This document shows, one piece after another, positions 34,793 to 45,783 of a stretch of DNA of 64,000 bases (positions are counted from its first letter, which is position 1; each line of letters begins with the position of its first letter). Below the pieces are notes generated by a model. It did no database searches, was not told the origin of the DNA, and was given only the letters and a program-made list of their open reading frames with translations. The position numbers were made by a program, and so were the translations under genes. The DNA is from Allolobophora icterica. Its lineage: Eukaryota; Annelida; Clitellata; Crassiclitellata; Lumbricidae. Where the stretch lies: NCBI GenBank assembly GCA_963556255.1, contig OY744607.1, forward strand, positions 41,178,390-41,242,389, read 5' to 3'.

Positions 34793-35478
34793 TATATATA
34801 TTATATATATAAAAATTATATATATATATTATATACTGTATCCAACAGTAGTTGGATACAAGTTTTATAGGAGAGTAGTAGTCACTGTCAGTCAAAATGA
34901 TGAGTACGATGCATTAATAAACAATCTAACATTCAGCTTCATTTAACTTCAGATAGTGCAACAAATGAAAGGAACCATGTGTTTATATAGTCTCTCTTAA
35001 ACGATGAACAATGTACAGCGTTTAAAAGTCGATGGCGAGCAACGTACATTACAATGTCTTACAGGTTAAAATCTGTAGGCAATTTGGGGGTATACAACTA
35101 TACATTTGCAGCGAAACACCAAATAAAGGTAAGCAAGTAAGCATCAACTCCATAAGTAATATTTTATGCGGTGTCCTAGAATGAACATGTCATTTGATAG
35201 CTTGGTGATTTATGTTGTATTGTGAATTTGAGAATTCCTTCCACTGGGTCAGGTTAAGAGTTGGTTCTTCTCTCTGTACATGTTCCAGTATCAAGATCAT
35301 TAATCAGATTGAACAAGCAAGTCCTAGATATAATAATTTTTATATGAAGTAGTGGGTATAGTATTAGGTCGGGGGGGGGGGGGTGTAATGATTCAAAAGA
35401 AAAAGGCTCGATCATTGTCAGAGGATACTCAATAATGGGCTGTCCAGTTCTTCTTCATCGATATTGGAGAATGTTACT
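34281..35478. other. Interval between LINE ORF relics, with (AT)n and a hairpin
   Basis: (AT)n lies at about 34760-34845, next to a small perfect hairpin GTATCCAAC-AGTA-GTTGGATAC at about 34846-34862. An 11-12-base G run lies at about 35370. No coding frame is supported. Confidence 0.5.
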
Positions 35479-36247
35479 TTAGGACTCACGTAACTGGTCC
35501 AGCTCCTTTAAGCAGATAATTTTCTTTGGTTTTTCGTCCAAGCCCACTGTCTGCTTGACAAATGTGTATCCTCTGGCAGTCCATGTGGCAAAGATGATTT
35601 TCTTACGAACCATCTTCCTGGCCTGGGCAAAGATTTGGGAGTTAGCTCTCGTTAGATGTTCGTTAATGAACAGTTGGTTTGGTCCAAACTCTGTAGTAAG
35701 ATGACGGAGTAGTTTCCTGGATGAGAAGACTGTGTCTCTTGCAAACCGCTTGGTAAACTTGACTATCAGAGGTGGAGTTTGCTCTGTTCCCCGTCGAGGC
35801 AGATGATGAGTTGTTGATATGTCTGTTTCGGTTATTTTCAAGCCGAGTCGCGTTTGGGCATAATTTCGCCACAGCTTCGCTATTTGTACGATTCCTCTGG
35901 TCCATAGTTTCATGAGGAGAGACACCTGGATTGAACAGTTCTTGGATAGTTGGTACCATTGGGCCGTGAAAGACTAGGTTATCCAGTTGACCGTGGGTCT
36001 CAAGTTCGTCGATTCTGCGTTGAAGTATTTTGTCCTTCTCTAGGTCCTTGACTCTCGACTTAAGCGGTTCCACTGTTTCGTCCACCTGTTCCGTGACCAT
36101 TTCTTTAACCAGTGTCGTAACAGAAGATTTGAAGACTGCCGCCAGAGATTTAAAGACTTCGTTTACTATTGGGGTCAGTCGCGTGATTAGGAGGGCCATT
36201 TCTCGGTCGTCTTGCAGCGCCTCGATCAGGTCGTCCGTTTTTGACAT
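35479..36247 (-). pseudogene. LINE ORF1 (coiled-coil, RRM-like nucleic-acid-binding protein), frameshifted
   Basis: Two overlapping frames form one protein. The upstream frame (36247 to about 35925) has an N-terminus with a coiled coil (VEPLKSRVKDLEKDKILQRRIDELE) and QLDNLVFHGPMVPT, typical of the start of the RRM-like part in LINE ORF1. The downstream frame (35925-35479) continues with LGLKITETDISTTHHLPRRG, PPLIVKFTKRFARDTVF and LFINEHLTRANSQIFAQARK. Such proteins bind LINE RNA. One shift near 35900-35925 breaks the gene. Confidence 0.85.
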
Positions 36248-36482
36248 TTTAATTCAATACTTGTCACTAAAGACACAACGAATTAAAAAGATACGGCACT
36301 ACGTAGATAATCCTGTCTGTAGTAGCGAAATTTTATTAACAAAGAGTTCGCTTTGTATCAAATTGCAGAAATACTTTGTTTGCGCTAGACCGCCCAAGAT
36401 CAAGTTAGTCAATCACCGCCATCTTGGATAGGACATTGATACATTGATATGTATTGTAGGCCTACCTAATTTTTACTTTTCA

Positions 36483-36734
36483 CTAAAGACACAATGAAAT
36501 AACTGATCTGGAAGCATTCCAGTTTATGCATGCAAGTGGTGTGGCCCACCCGGCAGAGGCGACATAGAGCACACAAGCCACAATGGCTGCCCTGACCACC
36601 AGTGCATCCCCCGGCAGCCCGTGTCGTCGAAGCAGCCACAGGGCATGGATGAAGCTGGAACACGTCCCTAATATCTCGTCTGAGTGGGAGAATCTTCTGA
36701 GGTCCTCGCGAATGGTGACACCGAGGATTGTCAC
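36483..36734 (-). pseudogene. LINE reverse-transcriptase thumb fragment, second LINE type
   Basis: The frame reads LGVTIREDLRRFSHSDEILG, then LWLLRRHGLPGDALVVRAAI. These are the post-catalytic blocks of the same LINE type found at 40.1-41.8 kb (SIRILRANGLPASAIHEVSRATII). Only this short piece is present. Confidence 0.7.
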
Positions 36735-36823
36735 TTAGGCTACTGTAACGTTCCCTTGAGGCCTGGGACTTATTCTTGCCCTTGTTGCTTGTAATCAATC
36801 CAGGCATTATTTGAAAATGCAAT

Positions 36824-37470
36824 ATCGTTGTGAACTATAGGGAGTCGACTGACCTGTTCATTTCAGTTAGGAAATGCACTCAAGTCACTAGACTTTTAAA
36901 GAGTTTTAATTAAATGTTCACTGGCAAGTCAATATCAAACATGCATTCAAAGGACACCACACTTCCCTATAAAACGCAACTATTCTGTGGTGATATATAA
37001 TCTATGCTTACTTAGACCAGCATCTACTGTATAAAGTTAGATCTAAGTATTATGAATTAATCTACCTCCCGCCATTTGAAGTTTCATTGCTGAAGTGTGT
37101 GTGTGTTGCCCGTACTTATCCGTCGTCGCCTTAGCAGTTCTTACAAGTCCCTGTCTTGTGAAGTCTTGCTCCGATAGCCGCCATTTCGGATTGTTCTGTA
37201 TCGATGTCTTTAGGCTGATGACGTGAATAATCGTTTTCTCTCTCTCAGTCGAATTGTTCAACCACCGTACAATTCACCACTTCTTCAAAGTCTCAAGGAT
37301 CGCCTTGCGTAGTGTTCTCATACACAACTCAAACGACTACCGCAATAGCCGCTAGTCGTCAAACGACCGCAGTTCACTGTAACGTTCCAGTTCGATAGTC
37401 TCTCAGCGAACAACGTCACTTCACTATTCAGTGAATAGAGGTCAATCGACTCCCTATAGTTCACAACGAT
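36824..37470. repeat. 32-bp inverted repeats 583 bases apart
   Basis: 36824-36855 and 37439-37470 are reverse complements with one mismatch (core TGAACTATAGGGAGTCGA). The enclosed DNA has no coding frame. It could be a MITE or the ends of a larger element, and no target duplication was found. Confidence 0.7.
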
Positions 37471-37704
37471 GCGGGTTGTCTATATGGGTAAATATTACTC
37501 GATCAGTCAGGAGTACGAAACTAACCAGTCAAACATCGAACATCCTTCGTTCGCAACCGCTAGTATCAAATTGCCTCGTCCTCAAAGTTCCTTGCACACG
37601 AAACCTTCACAGTCTGTTGAAATTTAACTGAACCAATCAGCGTCTTTCACATAATTTCTCTCCTAATCCATAAACCGTGAAATATCCATGAACCCTATAT
37701 ATAT

Positions 37705-38180
37705 TGTTGGGAGTTGGCCTTCAGCCATCCCGCCATTACCATCCTCACGTGCACTTACTAACCTTAGTTAAGACGCACCTCGTTTGAAGCTAAATGTAGG
37801 ATGGTCTCGTTGACTATATATAGCAGTGTTCTTGTGTCTAGAGGGAGACCGGTTTTAGTTAAGTAAGGCGTAAGACGTGCACTGGTTGTGTCACGCACTG
37901 TAAGTACCCTTTTGTGGTCGTTTTCCGAGAGTGTACCCTACGTGGTCGCTACTCATGTTTAATTGCCGGTTCTCGAGTTGTATCTTCCTTTGTGGAGTTT
38001 GTGCAGGCGTCTTCTCGGAGAGTCTGTCTTTTGACGTTTCGTTTGTCTTGTATGTGTGAGTATCGTTTCAATTTTGTACATAGTGTAAATATACGTTATA
38101 TCAATATTGCGAAAGTCTTCGTTTTTCTTGTCATTTCTCGTATCATTCTAACTCACATTTCACCTCTAGACTAACAAGCT

Positions 38181-38184
<4 letters not shown>
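37705..38184 (+). mobile_element. Solo LTR of the Ty3/gypsy family seen at 45.8-49.0 kb
   Basis: It begins TGTTGGGAGTTGGCC and ends AAGCTAACA. It is collinear, in reverse orientation, with both LTRs at 45780-46248 and 48513-48982. TATATATAG sits in the promoter-like part. It is flanked on both sides by ATAT in (AT)n, the same target as the complete element. A solo LTR normally arises by recombination between two LTRs. Confidence 0.93.
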
Positions 38185-38254
<70 letters not shown>

Positions 38255-38331
38255 TATAACAGGCAAAGAGCTGGATCAAGTGGCGATTAGCTCACTAACG
38301 TTCGCTGTGGCTCTGAGGTCGTCTGTGATGG

Positions 38332-38366
<35 letters not shown>
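38185..38366. repeat. Two (AT)n arrays
   Basis: AT dinucleotide arrays at 38185-38252 and about 38333-38365 are separated by about 80 bases of unique DNA. Confidence 0.95.
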
Positions 38367-38368
<2 letters not shown>

Positions 38369-38999
38369 GTCCTTAAGATGCTGGTTCGAAATGCTGGTAA
38401 TTAATAATAACTATTAATTGGTCATGAATTCAATTAACAGCCTGTGCGTAACATGTCTTAACACAGCATTACAATTCAATATCAAATAAGACTTATCTAA
38501 TTATAAGATAATAGTGAGTGGCCATAATTATGGACAGCATGCAGCTCCACACGTGACCATTTAGAGAAGAGGTTGTTGTTGTCCCCTAGGCCGGCGAGTG
38601 ATCAGCATTTCTCGTTATTTGTTAGTATTAAGTTGAAGATTATGTAAGGCGGCCCACGATTCAATCGACTCCATTTCCTCGACGATGGTTACTCTCATTG
38701 AAGCACCCACTATCCACGCATTATGATCAAAAGTTGGTGATTTGCTTTTTTTAATAACTCGCATAGGTCCAAATTTTAATTTGCCTATTGCACCTACTCT
38801 GATTTTTGTCCTTGTGCAGAGTCTCTCTTTGATCGAGTCTCGCTGTGAAACCTATACAAGTCTTTACAATTAAGGCTCGAAGGCCTGTAACATCGGAGTA
38901 GGCCTATATCTATCATAGTATCGAGCATAAAAAAAACATAGGCGTCTGAGGAGCAGATCATACATATCCGTCGCTTAATCTACAAATTATTCGAACCTT
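38367..38999. other. No gene seen
   Basis: Mixed-composition spacer without a recognisable coding frame or repeat. Confidence 0.4.
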
Positions 39000-39840
39000 T
39001 TGTAGACTTTTAGATATGACATCCTCTCTCTGAAGACCTATTTGCATTCATAATGTGCATGCAAGTGCAACTTTTATTACGTTAACTGTTCGTTTAATAT
39101 CGAGGAAGGAACATTTGATAATACTCGAGTACTATTTACGCACTTACACCAGTACATCTATTTGTAACTCAAGTACTTGTCACGCTCTTCAGTAATTGAA
39201 ATGAAGCAAATGCAATTTCTACAACGCTCTATGAATTCCATATTTGGTTTAGATTGATTCATGCAGTGTAATAATTTTGAATGATTACTTTGGAACTTGT
39301 TGCGAGAATAAGCGTAAGGCATTTATAGTGCTTGTACTCGTCATTGGCATCAAAGTACGTGTAATCGTACTCGCATTTGATTCAGTTTTCATTAAAAGTA
39401 TTTAGCACCCTTCCGATGTTTCTGTTTAGTAACGCTCGCAGCCCAGCACCGGGAGAAAATAAGTATTACACAAGTACTGTAGTTAAGCTTTGAAACCTGG
39501 AACAAGACTATTTAACAGTTTTCTTTCTACTAACAATTAAACACTGCTTAGAGTTGTGTTTAATGGGGTCTCAGAGCCCGAAACTGCGATGATGGCCCAG
39601 AATTTGGCAAATAAGCCCACACGCCTAGCCAAATAGGATATGAGCAGGTGCCAGAAGGCCCAGTTGAGTGATCTGCGGATCTGTCATATTAATTGGTTAT
39701 TACAAAATTAGTGGTAAAAGATTAGTTAGATAAAATTTAATATAATTAAATACGAACAAGGCCGAAGCTATATACAGTCCGATACCCGGATTCTTGCTGC
39801 GCCTTGCATCAAAACATTGTTGCGCTTTCTGGTGTTCTCA
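39000..39840. repeat. Dispersed repeat R1, copy without the piggyBac insertion
   Basis: It corresponds in order to 3660-3910, 5065-5253 and 7818-8105, but here the parts are continuous. It therefore shows the pre-insertion arrangement of the locus around the piggyBac element. Around 39840-39960 a short DPQLWNSLSTFVS frame adds a LINE C-terminal scrap. Confidence 0.6.
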
Positions 39841-40099
39841 GTGACTGATCCGCAGCTTTGGAATTCACTGTCCACTTTTGTCAGTTCTGTAATGTCATTC
39901 AGACTAAACCTAAAACTCACCTCATCCAGCTTACTTACTCTCAGTAACTGACTTCTCATTTCTCTAACTTACCGAATTTCGAACTGGCTTCTGGTATGGA
40001 TCATAATTTTGACTACGACCTCACTTGAAGCGACAACTTTCGATGGTTGCTCTGTACATTTTGATAACAGTGCTATAGAAGTCAATGGAGAATTGCACG

Positions 40100-41830
40100 T
40101 AGAATCGGCCATCACATCGAAATGGCGACTCGCGCCCATATGACGGATGTTGATCTTGGACGTGGCCTCCAAGAGCTGTGGATTCGGGTCCATGCACTGA
40201 CGCGGAAGTGGTTGCATCAGGACATTCCAGTTGCAGACCTTATAGCAGACTCATTGAATGAACACTACGCACGTATTTCTACCGACGGGCACTATGATCC
40301 ACCACTCAAACGTGCAACAGCCTATGACAATTGTCCACTTATCTCAGAGGTCCGCCTCTTCAACATCCTTGACCGGTTGGGTCATACTGCCACTAGACCT
40401 GACCTGCTGCCCTCCTGGTTTCTGAAGATTGAAGCACCTGTGTATGCCAACATACTTGCAGCGCTTGAAACAAATCAATAGCGAACTCTCACGTCTTTAC
40501 TCAGTGGAAAACCCCTGTAATCAAACCTATTCCAAAAGTTCATGCACCGAAGACAGCCGCAGAATTTAGACCAATCTTAATTGTATCCATACTGTCCAGG
40601 ATCATAAAAAACAGAAGTTGTCCAATGCTACATTTACCCCTCCTCATGTCGCCCCCCCCTATGCCTGATATAATTGCGGATCAATTTGCTTTTTGGCCCA
40701 CTGACTCCACTACTGCCGCTCTAATAGCCACACTTCATCATGTCTCTCAACTATTAATTACCAACAACTATGTTACCCTGATCTCTCTAGACTTTTCCAA
40801 AGCTTTTGATTCCCTACGTCATTCCACATTTGCGCACAAACTCTCCCAACTGGACTTACCAGATCAAAGCTTTAACTAGATGAAATTATCTTCCATCGCA
40901 GCCATCAACGCAAGTATCGTCAAAGGGTCAGGGTTTGACCCTGTCGCCTTCATCGTTGGAGCCTCAGATCTCCATGCTTTGCATCGCCCAAACAAGATAG
41001 ATAAGTATGCAGATGACACTTATCTGATCTCAGGAGAGAATATGAGACATACGGCCTCAGACGAACTTAACCATATCTCAGAATGCGCTGAAAAGAACAA
41101 TCTTGCTCTCAATGTCAACAAATCTCGTGAAGTGATCATCTTTCGTCGACGAGCTCGTGACTGACAGAAGTCCTCTTCAGCAACTTGGAATCGATAGAGT
41201 AACCCAAATGGTGAGACTTGGGTGTTACCATCATAGGCGACCTCAGAGCCACAGCGCACGTTATTGAGCTAATCGCCACTTGATCCAGCTCTTTGCCTGT
41301 TACAGTATAAGAATCTTACGTGCCAATGGACTTCCCGCTAGTGCAATTCACGAGGTGTCCCGTGCTACAATAATTGGGGAACTACTCTATGCCTCTCCAG
41401 CACGGCGTGGTCTTGCCTTGTTGAGTGATTACGACAGATTACGACAGATTACGGCGGTTCCTACGTAGAATGCAGAGAACAGGCTAGACTTTATCTCGAT
41501 GAAACAACCTGACTTGGACCAAATGATGGATGAGGCCGACGGCAGACTCTTACAGGCGGTTATACGTTCTTTGCTCTCTATTTCCAGATATTGTACCTAG
41601 GACCCATGGCCTACGCCCAAGACCTCATAATTTTGAACTTCCATGCAAGGACAATCACTACTTTATACGTAGAGTTTTGTTCCAGGAACTAAATAGTATT
41701 CTACCTTTCGTAGACTAATCTAGACTAATGTTTTTACTGTAGCATAGGCTACTGTTTCTCTAAGAAACAGTAGCGGTTTGTCAACTATGATTCATAATAA
41801 ACGAAATTATATAGATATGATTCGCAAATG
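40100..41830 (+). pseudogene. Decayed non-LTR retrotransposon, second LINE type
   Basis: Pieces of one reverse transcriptase appear in order but different frames: LIADSLNEHYARIST and LLPSWFLKIEAPVYANIL (40122-40481); DQFAFWPTDSTTAALIATLHH and LISLDFSKAFDSLRHSTF (40625-40879); KYADDTYLISGENM (40880-41164, the YADD catalytic motif); RILRANGLPASAIHEV (about 41300); RPRPHNFELPCKDNHYFIRR (to 41718). The 3' end near 41800 has AATAAACGAAA. A 12-bp hairpin (GCTACTGTTTCT, loop CTA) lies at 41748-41774 in the 3' UTR. Compared with the Daphne-like LINEs it uses YADD and lacks the GVPQGS block. The superfamily is not assigned. Confidence 0.85.
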
Positions 41831-42744
41831 GCATTGCGCATATAATACAAGGTCATTGAATTGACTGCAGAACCACTTACTTGTGTAGCTGTTAAGCCCC
41901 TTTTCGTCAAATGCTGTATGACTATGCCCTGAGTTCTTCGTTGCAACCTATTTATTTCTACGGCCTACGCATCGTCAGCTTTACGTCATTTATTTGGAAG
42001 ACATTGCTTAGCCAGATGGCCTACCGCAGGCTATCGGCTTAGCAGCCATATTCCAGCCTTCACACCCACACCTTGGGTCTATGTTGGCCCGACGTCAGGG
42101 TCACCGTCGGTTCAATTTAGAAAAAAATCCGGTTCAATGTTCGCGCAAGAACATTGGCCTAATGTTGCTTGACCCTCCAATTTACAACCGATCGCCAACG
42201 TCGACCCGCTGCTTTACTAACTTCTATACGACACTGGGTCAATGTTGTCCGGAAGTAGTTGCTACCATCGGCAAATGTTTGTAGGCTACATCCGAAATCG
42301 GTCTGGGTTTTTTTAATCCGGTCCAACCGCTCCTTTGCCGACTTCTCTCCACTTATCTACGCCGGACAGGTTCAAAATTCTGATGGCACCACTCCTCTCG
42401 ATGCTGGGCTTCCTGCTTCAGTTTACTTTGTCCATCCACTTTCGTCTAGTCCAACAGCACCTATGGCACCGTCTCATTCTCTTTCCCTCCATACACTCCA
42501 ACTTATTGGCAAAAATAACCTTACGTTACAGACTATTAAGGGTACACTTAGTTGCTATTCACATTTATGAGAGTACATAACGATTCTGATTAATCGATAT
42601 TAAAAACTGTGGATATTCTGAAGAGAAGAAGACTATACAATCCTTGAATTTAATCTTTAATCACTTCAGTCAATCAGTAAAATCTATATTATAAATCATT
42701 TTAGTATATGCTATGGGCCTATGCCCTAGTATTCGATCAAATAA
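41831..42744. other. R1 right end and non-coding spacer
   Basis: 41820-41960 matches 8140-8290. 42060-42300 has TTGGCC/GTTGG-rich imperfect repeats. No gene is supported. Confidence 0.4.
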
Positions 42745-43040
42745 ACAGCTTTATATTCAGGCCACATTCTTCGCCGAACTGATTCATAAGCACATCAATA
42801 TCCTGTTAAGGTGACCATAGTTTACAAACTATTAGACAGCTTCAAATATAGGCCATATTCTTCGCAGAACTGAATCATAAAACAACAGCACCTGTAAAGC
42901 TGACGTTATTTTACCGACTAATAGTAGAGCTTCAAATGTAACAGACTAATGGACAGCTTCAAATGTAGGCCACATTCTTCGCAGAACTGAATCATAAATA
43001 AAACAATATCCTATACAGCTGAACTTATGTTACAGACTAC
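42745..43040. repeat. Minisatellite of about 90 bp, second block
   Basis: Three to four units with AGCTTCAAATGTAGGCCACA, TTCTTCGCAGAACTGAATCA, AACAATATCCTGTA and TTTACAGACTA. It is homologous to the partial array at 1-135. Confidence 0.85.
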
Positions 43041-43728
43041 ATGACGTACTTAACGGTGATGATTACCAATAGTTCACGGATTTCTTCCAAGGCTGCATAC
43101 GATACAATATACAGAATACCACTGTAATTCGACAATACACTCATTACAAAGTTATGAAGCATAAGTTGCACAACTGAGCAATGGCTAAGCCGACAGCAAC
43201 CATTGAACAACATGACACAGTAGGCCTAATTACGCAACAAATTTAAAGAAGTGTAAATTTTATGTAATGGACGGTCATGGACCACGTGGTTTTGTAACTT
43301 ATTCTGCAGGCATTTTCTATGACAATTAAATACATATAAGTCTTTTTGACAGTAAGCTATTCATTCTCCATATCAGATTCATCCTATGCTGGTCCCCACT
43401 TCCACCTATGCATAGCATAGTCAAAGTTTAATTGCAATTTCAACTCCAGCACGGTGACATTGACAGAAGTCTGTTGCAGTGCAAAGATCCTGAAACAAAT
43501 TGTCAGTAACACATTAACTAAGCATGTAGTATGCTATGAAGTAGAATAGTAGATTGATGCCTGTCAATGCAGCATAGTAATATGTGAAGGGCTGAATATG
43601 GAGTGACAGAATAGCCAAGAGTAACTTCATATATCATTGTAACATGGAGTCCTACTATTCAGATATTCATTACTATTTATTACCTATCACTACTACCACT
43701 ACCACCACCATCGCTATCAATACTTACT
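43041..43728. other. No gene seen
   Basis: Non-coding spacer with a short ACTACCACC repeat near 43690. Confidence 0.4.
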
Positions 43729-44702
43729 CAGAGGCGTAGTTTGGGAGCAGAGAGAGCGACCGCTCTCATGAGATCATTTTCAAAAATGTGGGGCCTTTTC
43801 CACAGTTTAGTTTAGTTAATGTTTCACAGAAAAGTTTACAACCGGAAGTTTATTCGAAAACGATATGAAAAACACGTGAAATGAATTTGAGTCTGAGTAT
43901 AAACGGATTGAGAATGAAGCAAACTGAGCTGGCTCAAAAACGTGATATAACTAACTATAACTAACAACTTAAGGTGATACTAACAATAATTTGAGACACA
44001 GAACGATCTTGAGTTACTACTGACTTTAAGCAACCCCACATAGAGTTCGGAAAAGAAAGAGATTCCATGAGGATATGTCAGTGGGTGACGGAATATCTGA
44101 TTCCAAGAAAAAATTCATGGTTGAAACCTACATAGTGTCACTAGATTGTTTCATAAATAGCACAACTAAAAGATTTGGTCATTTTACAAATGTGGCGTCC
44201 AAATTTAGTTGTTTACATTTTTAGCAATGTGAATGCCGATAATATGACAAAATAATTAGAATCTTTGGTAGACATGTACTCCGACGTCATCGAAAGTAGA
44301 AGTGAAATTGTGAAAGAGTTTCTTTCATTTAAAGACATGTACATTGTACAAGCAATAATCAGCATTATTAGTAAGGAAAATTCCAGTGTCAAAGAAGTGA
44401 CCATGAATAATGTACTAAAATTCATGATCGCAAATGACATGTGTTCCATTTATCCTAGCCTGTCCACATTGTACCGCATTTTTCTGACCTTGCCAGTAAA
44501 CAGCGTTAGTGTGGAACGATCTTTCAGACGACTCAAACTCATAAAATCGTACGTACGTTCTACAACGAGTGAGGACAGATCGTCTGGCTTAGCCTCGATT
44601 ACGATCGAAAGATGGTCAGCTGTAACCTATAGTCTATACAGAGTCTCAGTCACTAGAGATTATATATTAACCAACAGTTCTCGTTTGAACACCAGATTTT
44701 GA
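43729..44702 (+). pseudogene. hAT transposase relic (C-terminal part)
   Basis: A CAGAGGCGTAG terminus at 43729 resembles hAT ends. About 44100-44215 gives KKKFMVETYIVSLDCFINST and FGHFTNVASKFSCL. After a frame shift the frame 44265-44702 gives IYPSLSTLYRIFLTLPVNSV and SVERSFRRLKLIKSYVRST, the hAT C-terminal dimerisation region of ZMYM/DUF4371-like transposases. No second terminus or N-terminal region was found, so the copy is truncated. Confidence 0.8.
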
Positions 44703-45229
44703 TTTGAGTTTGACTTGCAAAACTGCTAGCGTCGAAATCTGCTGCTTTCAAATTTCGCTGACATCAGTTTGCAAAATAGGCCTACGAACAAAATATTCAA
44801 TTCCACATGGATCAAAGTCTAAGCCCCACCATTCGTTTTTCCACAATTCTCACACTGGGAATAAGTGCCGGGGTATGATTCTCGTTCGTTGCTACTGCCT
44901 GAAAGAGGCACGCATCAGCAGTTTCGGAAAACTGGTTGACCGTAAGATCGCGGGTATCGATATAAATCCTTCTGGCTTCATTCGATTTATCAAGCGCTCA
45001 ATTTCACGAATTCACATTAACATTAATCTTCACAGTCATGTTTCTGTTCCGTGTCAGCATGCCCACATGGAGCGAAGTCCATATTCCCATATTGGACCCT
45101 TATAGAGCCCATATGGGTTCTGTCTAATGTCCACAGAAATGATGGTACGGTCAGTACAGGATGCGGTAAAATGCATTATATTTGCTAGCAGGTATGTCCA
45201 ATAGACATACCTGATTATTGAGAAGTCGA
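44703..45229. other. Non-coding; 10-bp hairpin
   Basis: CAGGTATGTC and GACATACCTG form a perfect stem at 45189-45213. No gene recognised. Confidence 0.4.
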
Positions 45230-45375
45230 TAGCAAGTCGCTAAGTCAGTTGATAAGTCTAAGCGACTTAATCAGTCGATAAGCATGCTACTTAGTCGACT
45301 GAGTCGCTTAGTCAGTCGCTAACTCATCAAGTCAGTCGCTAACTCCTTAGCGACTGACTCCGGGTACTACACCCT
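45230..45375. repeat. AGTCGCTAA-type short tandem and inverted repeats
   Basis: About ten variants of AGTCGCTAAGTCAGTCG occur in both orientations, ending at ACTCCGGGTACTACACCCTAA. The unit's end is also present at 58625-58664. It looks like the subterminal region of a DNA transposon. Confidence 0.7.
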
Positions 45376-45709
45376 AATGATGATGATGAGTTCTTTGTCC
45401 ATTGGCTTTATGCCACCCGGGGATGAGATGAGTGAGATGGTTCCCGTTGCCTTCCTCACAGGTAACTGTGGGTGAGAAACTTGTCCAAGGTTGCTACGCA
45501 ATGGCTTGATGTAGATTCGAAAGTGTGACCCTCTGGTTACAAGGCACAGAACATACTGCTAGACCAAAGATACTTTGATTATTATATTTGATTGCAGGTT
45601 GTAGTTGTTCCGTTAAGGATTATTCCACTTTAATCATCAACCTCTAAAAACTAGAATGTCCCTGCGCTTATTAACAGACGCTGCTCCGACAAATTGAAAT
45701 TCCTTAGAT

Positions 45710-45711
<2 letters not shown>
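45376..45711 (-). repeat. Composite repeat with tRNA-like SINE body, minus-strand copy
   Basis: Reverse complement of 58291-58630. It contains a tRNA-like segment (listed at 58438), the ATG/ATC trinucleotide tail, and at its right end the 71-bp module that forms the fold-back at 51557-51769. Confidence 0.8.

Positions 45712-45779
<68 letters not shown>
45712..45779. repeat. (AT)n array, gypsy target
   Basis: Pure AT dinucleotide array of 68 bases abutting the left LTR. Confidence 0.97.
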
Positions 45780-45783
<4 letters not shown>

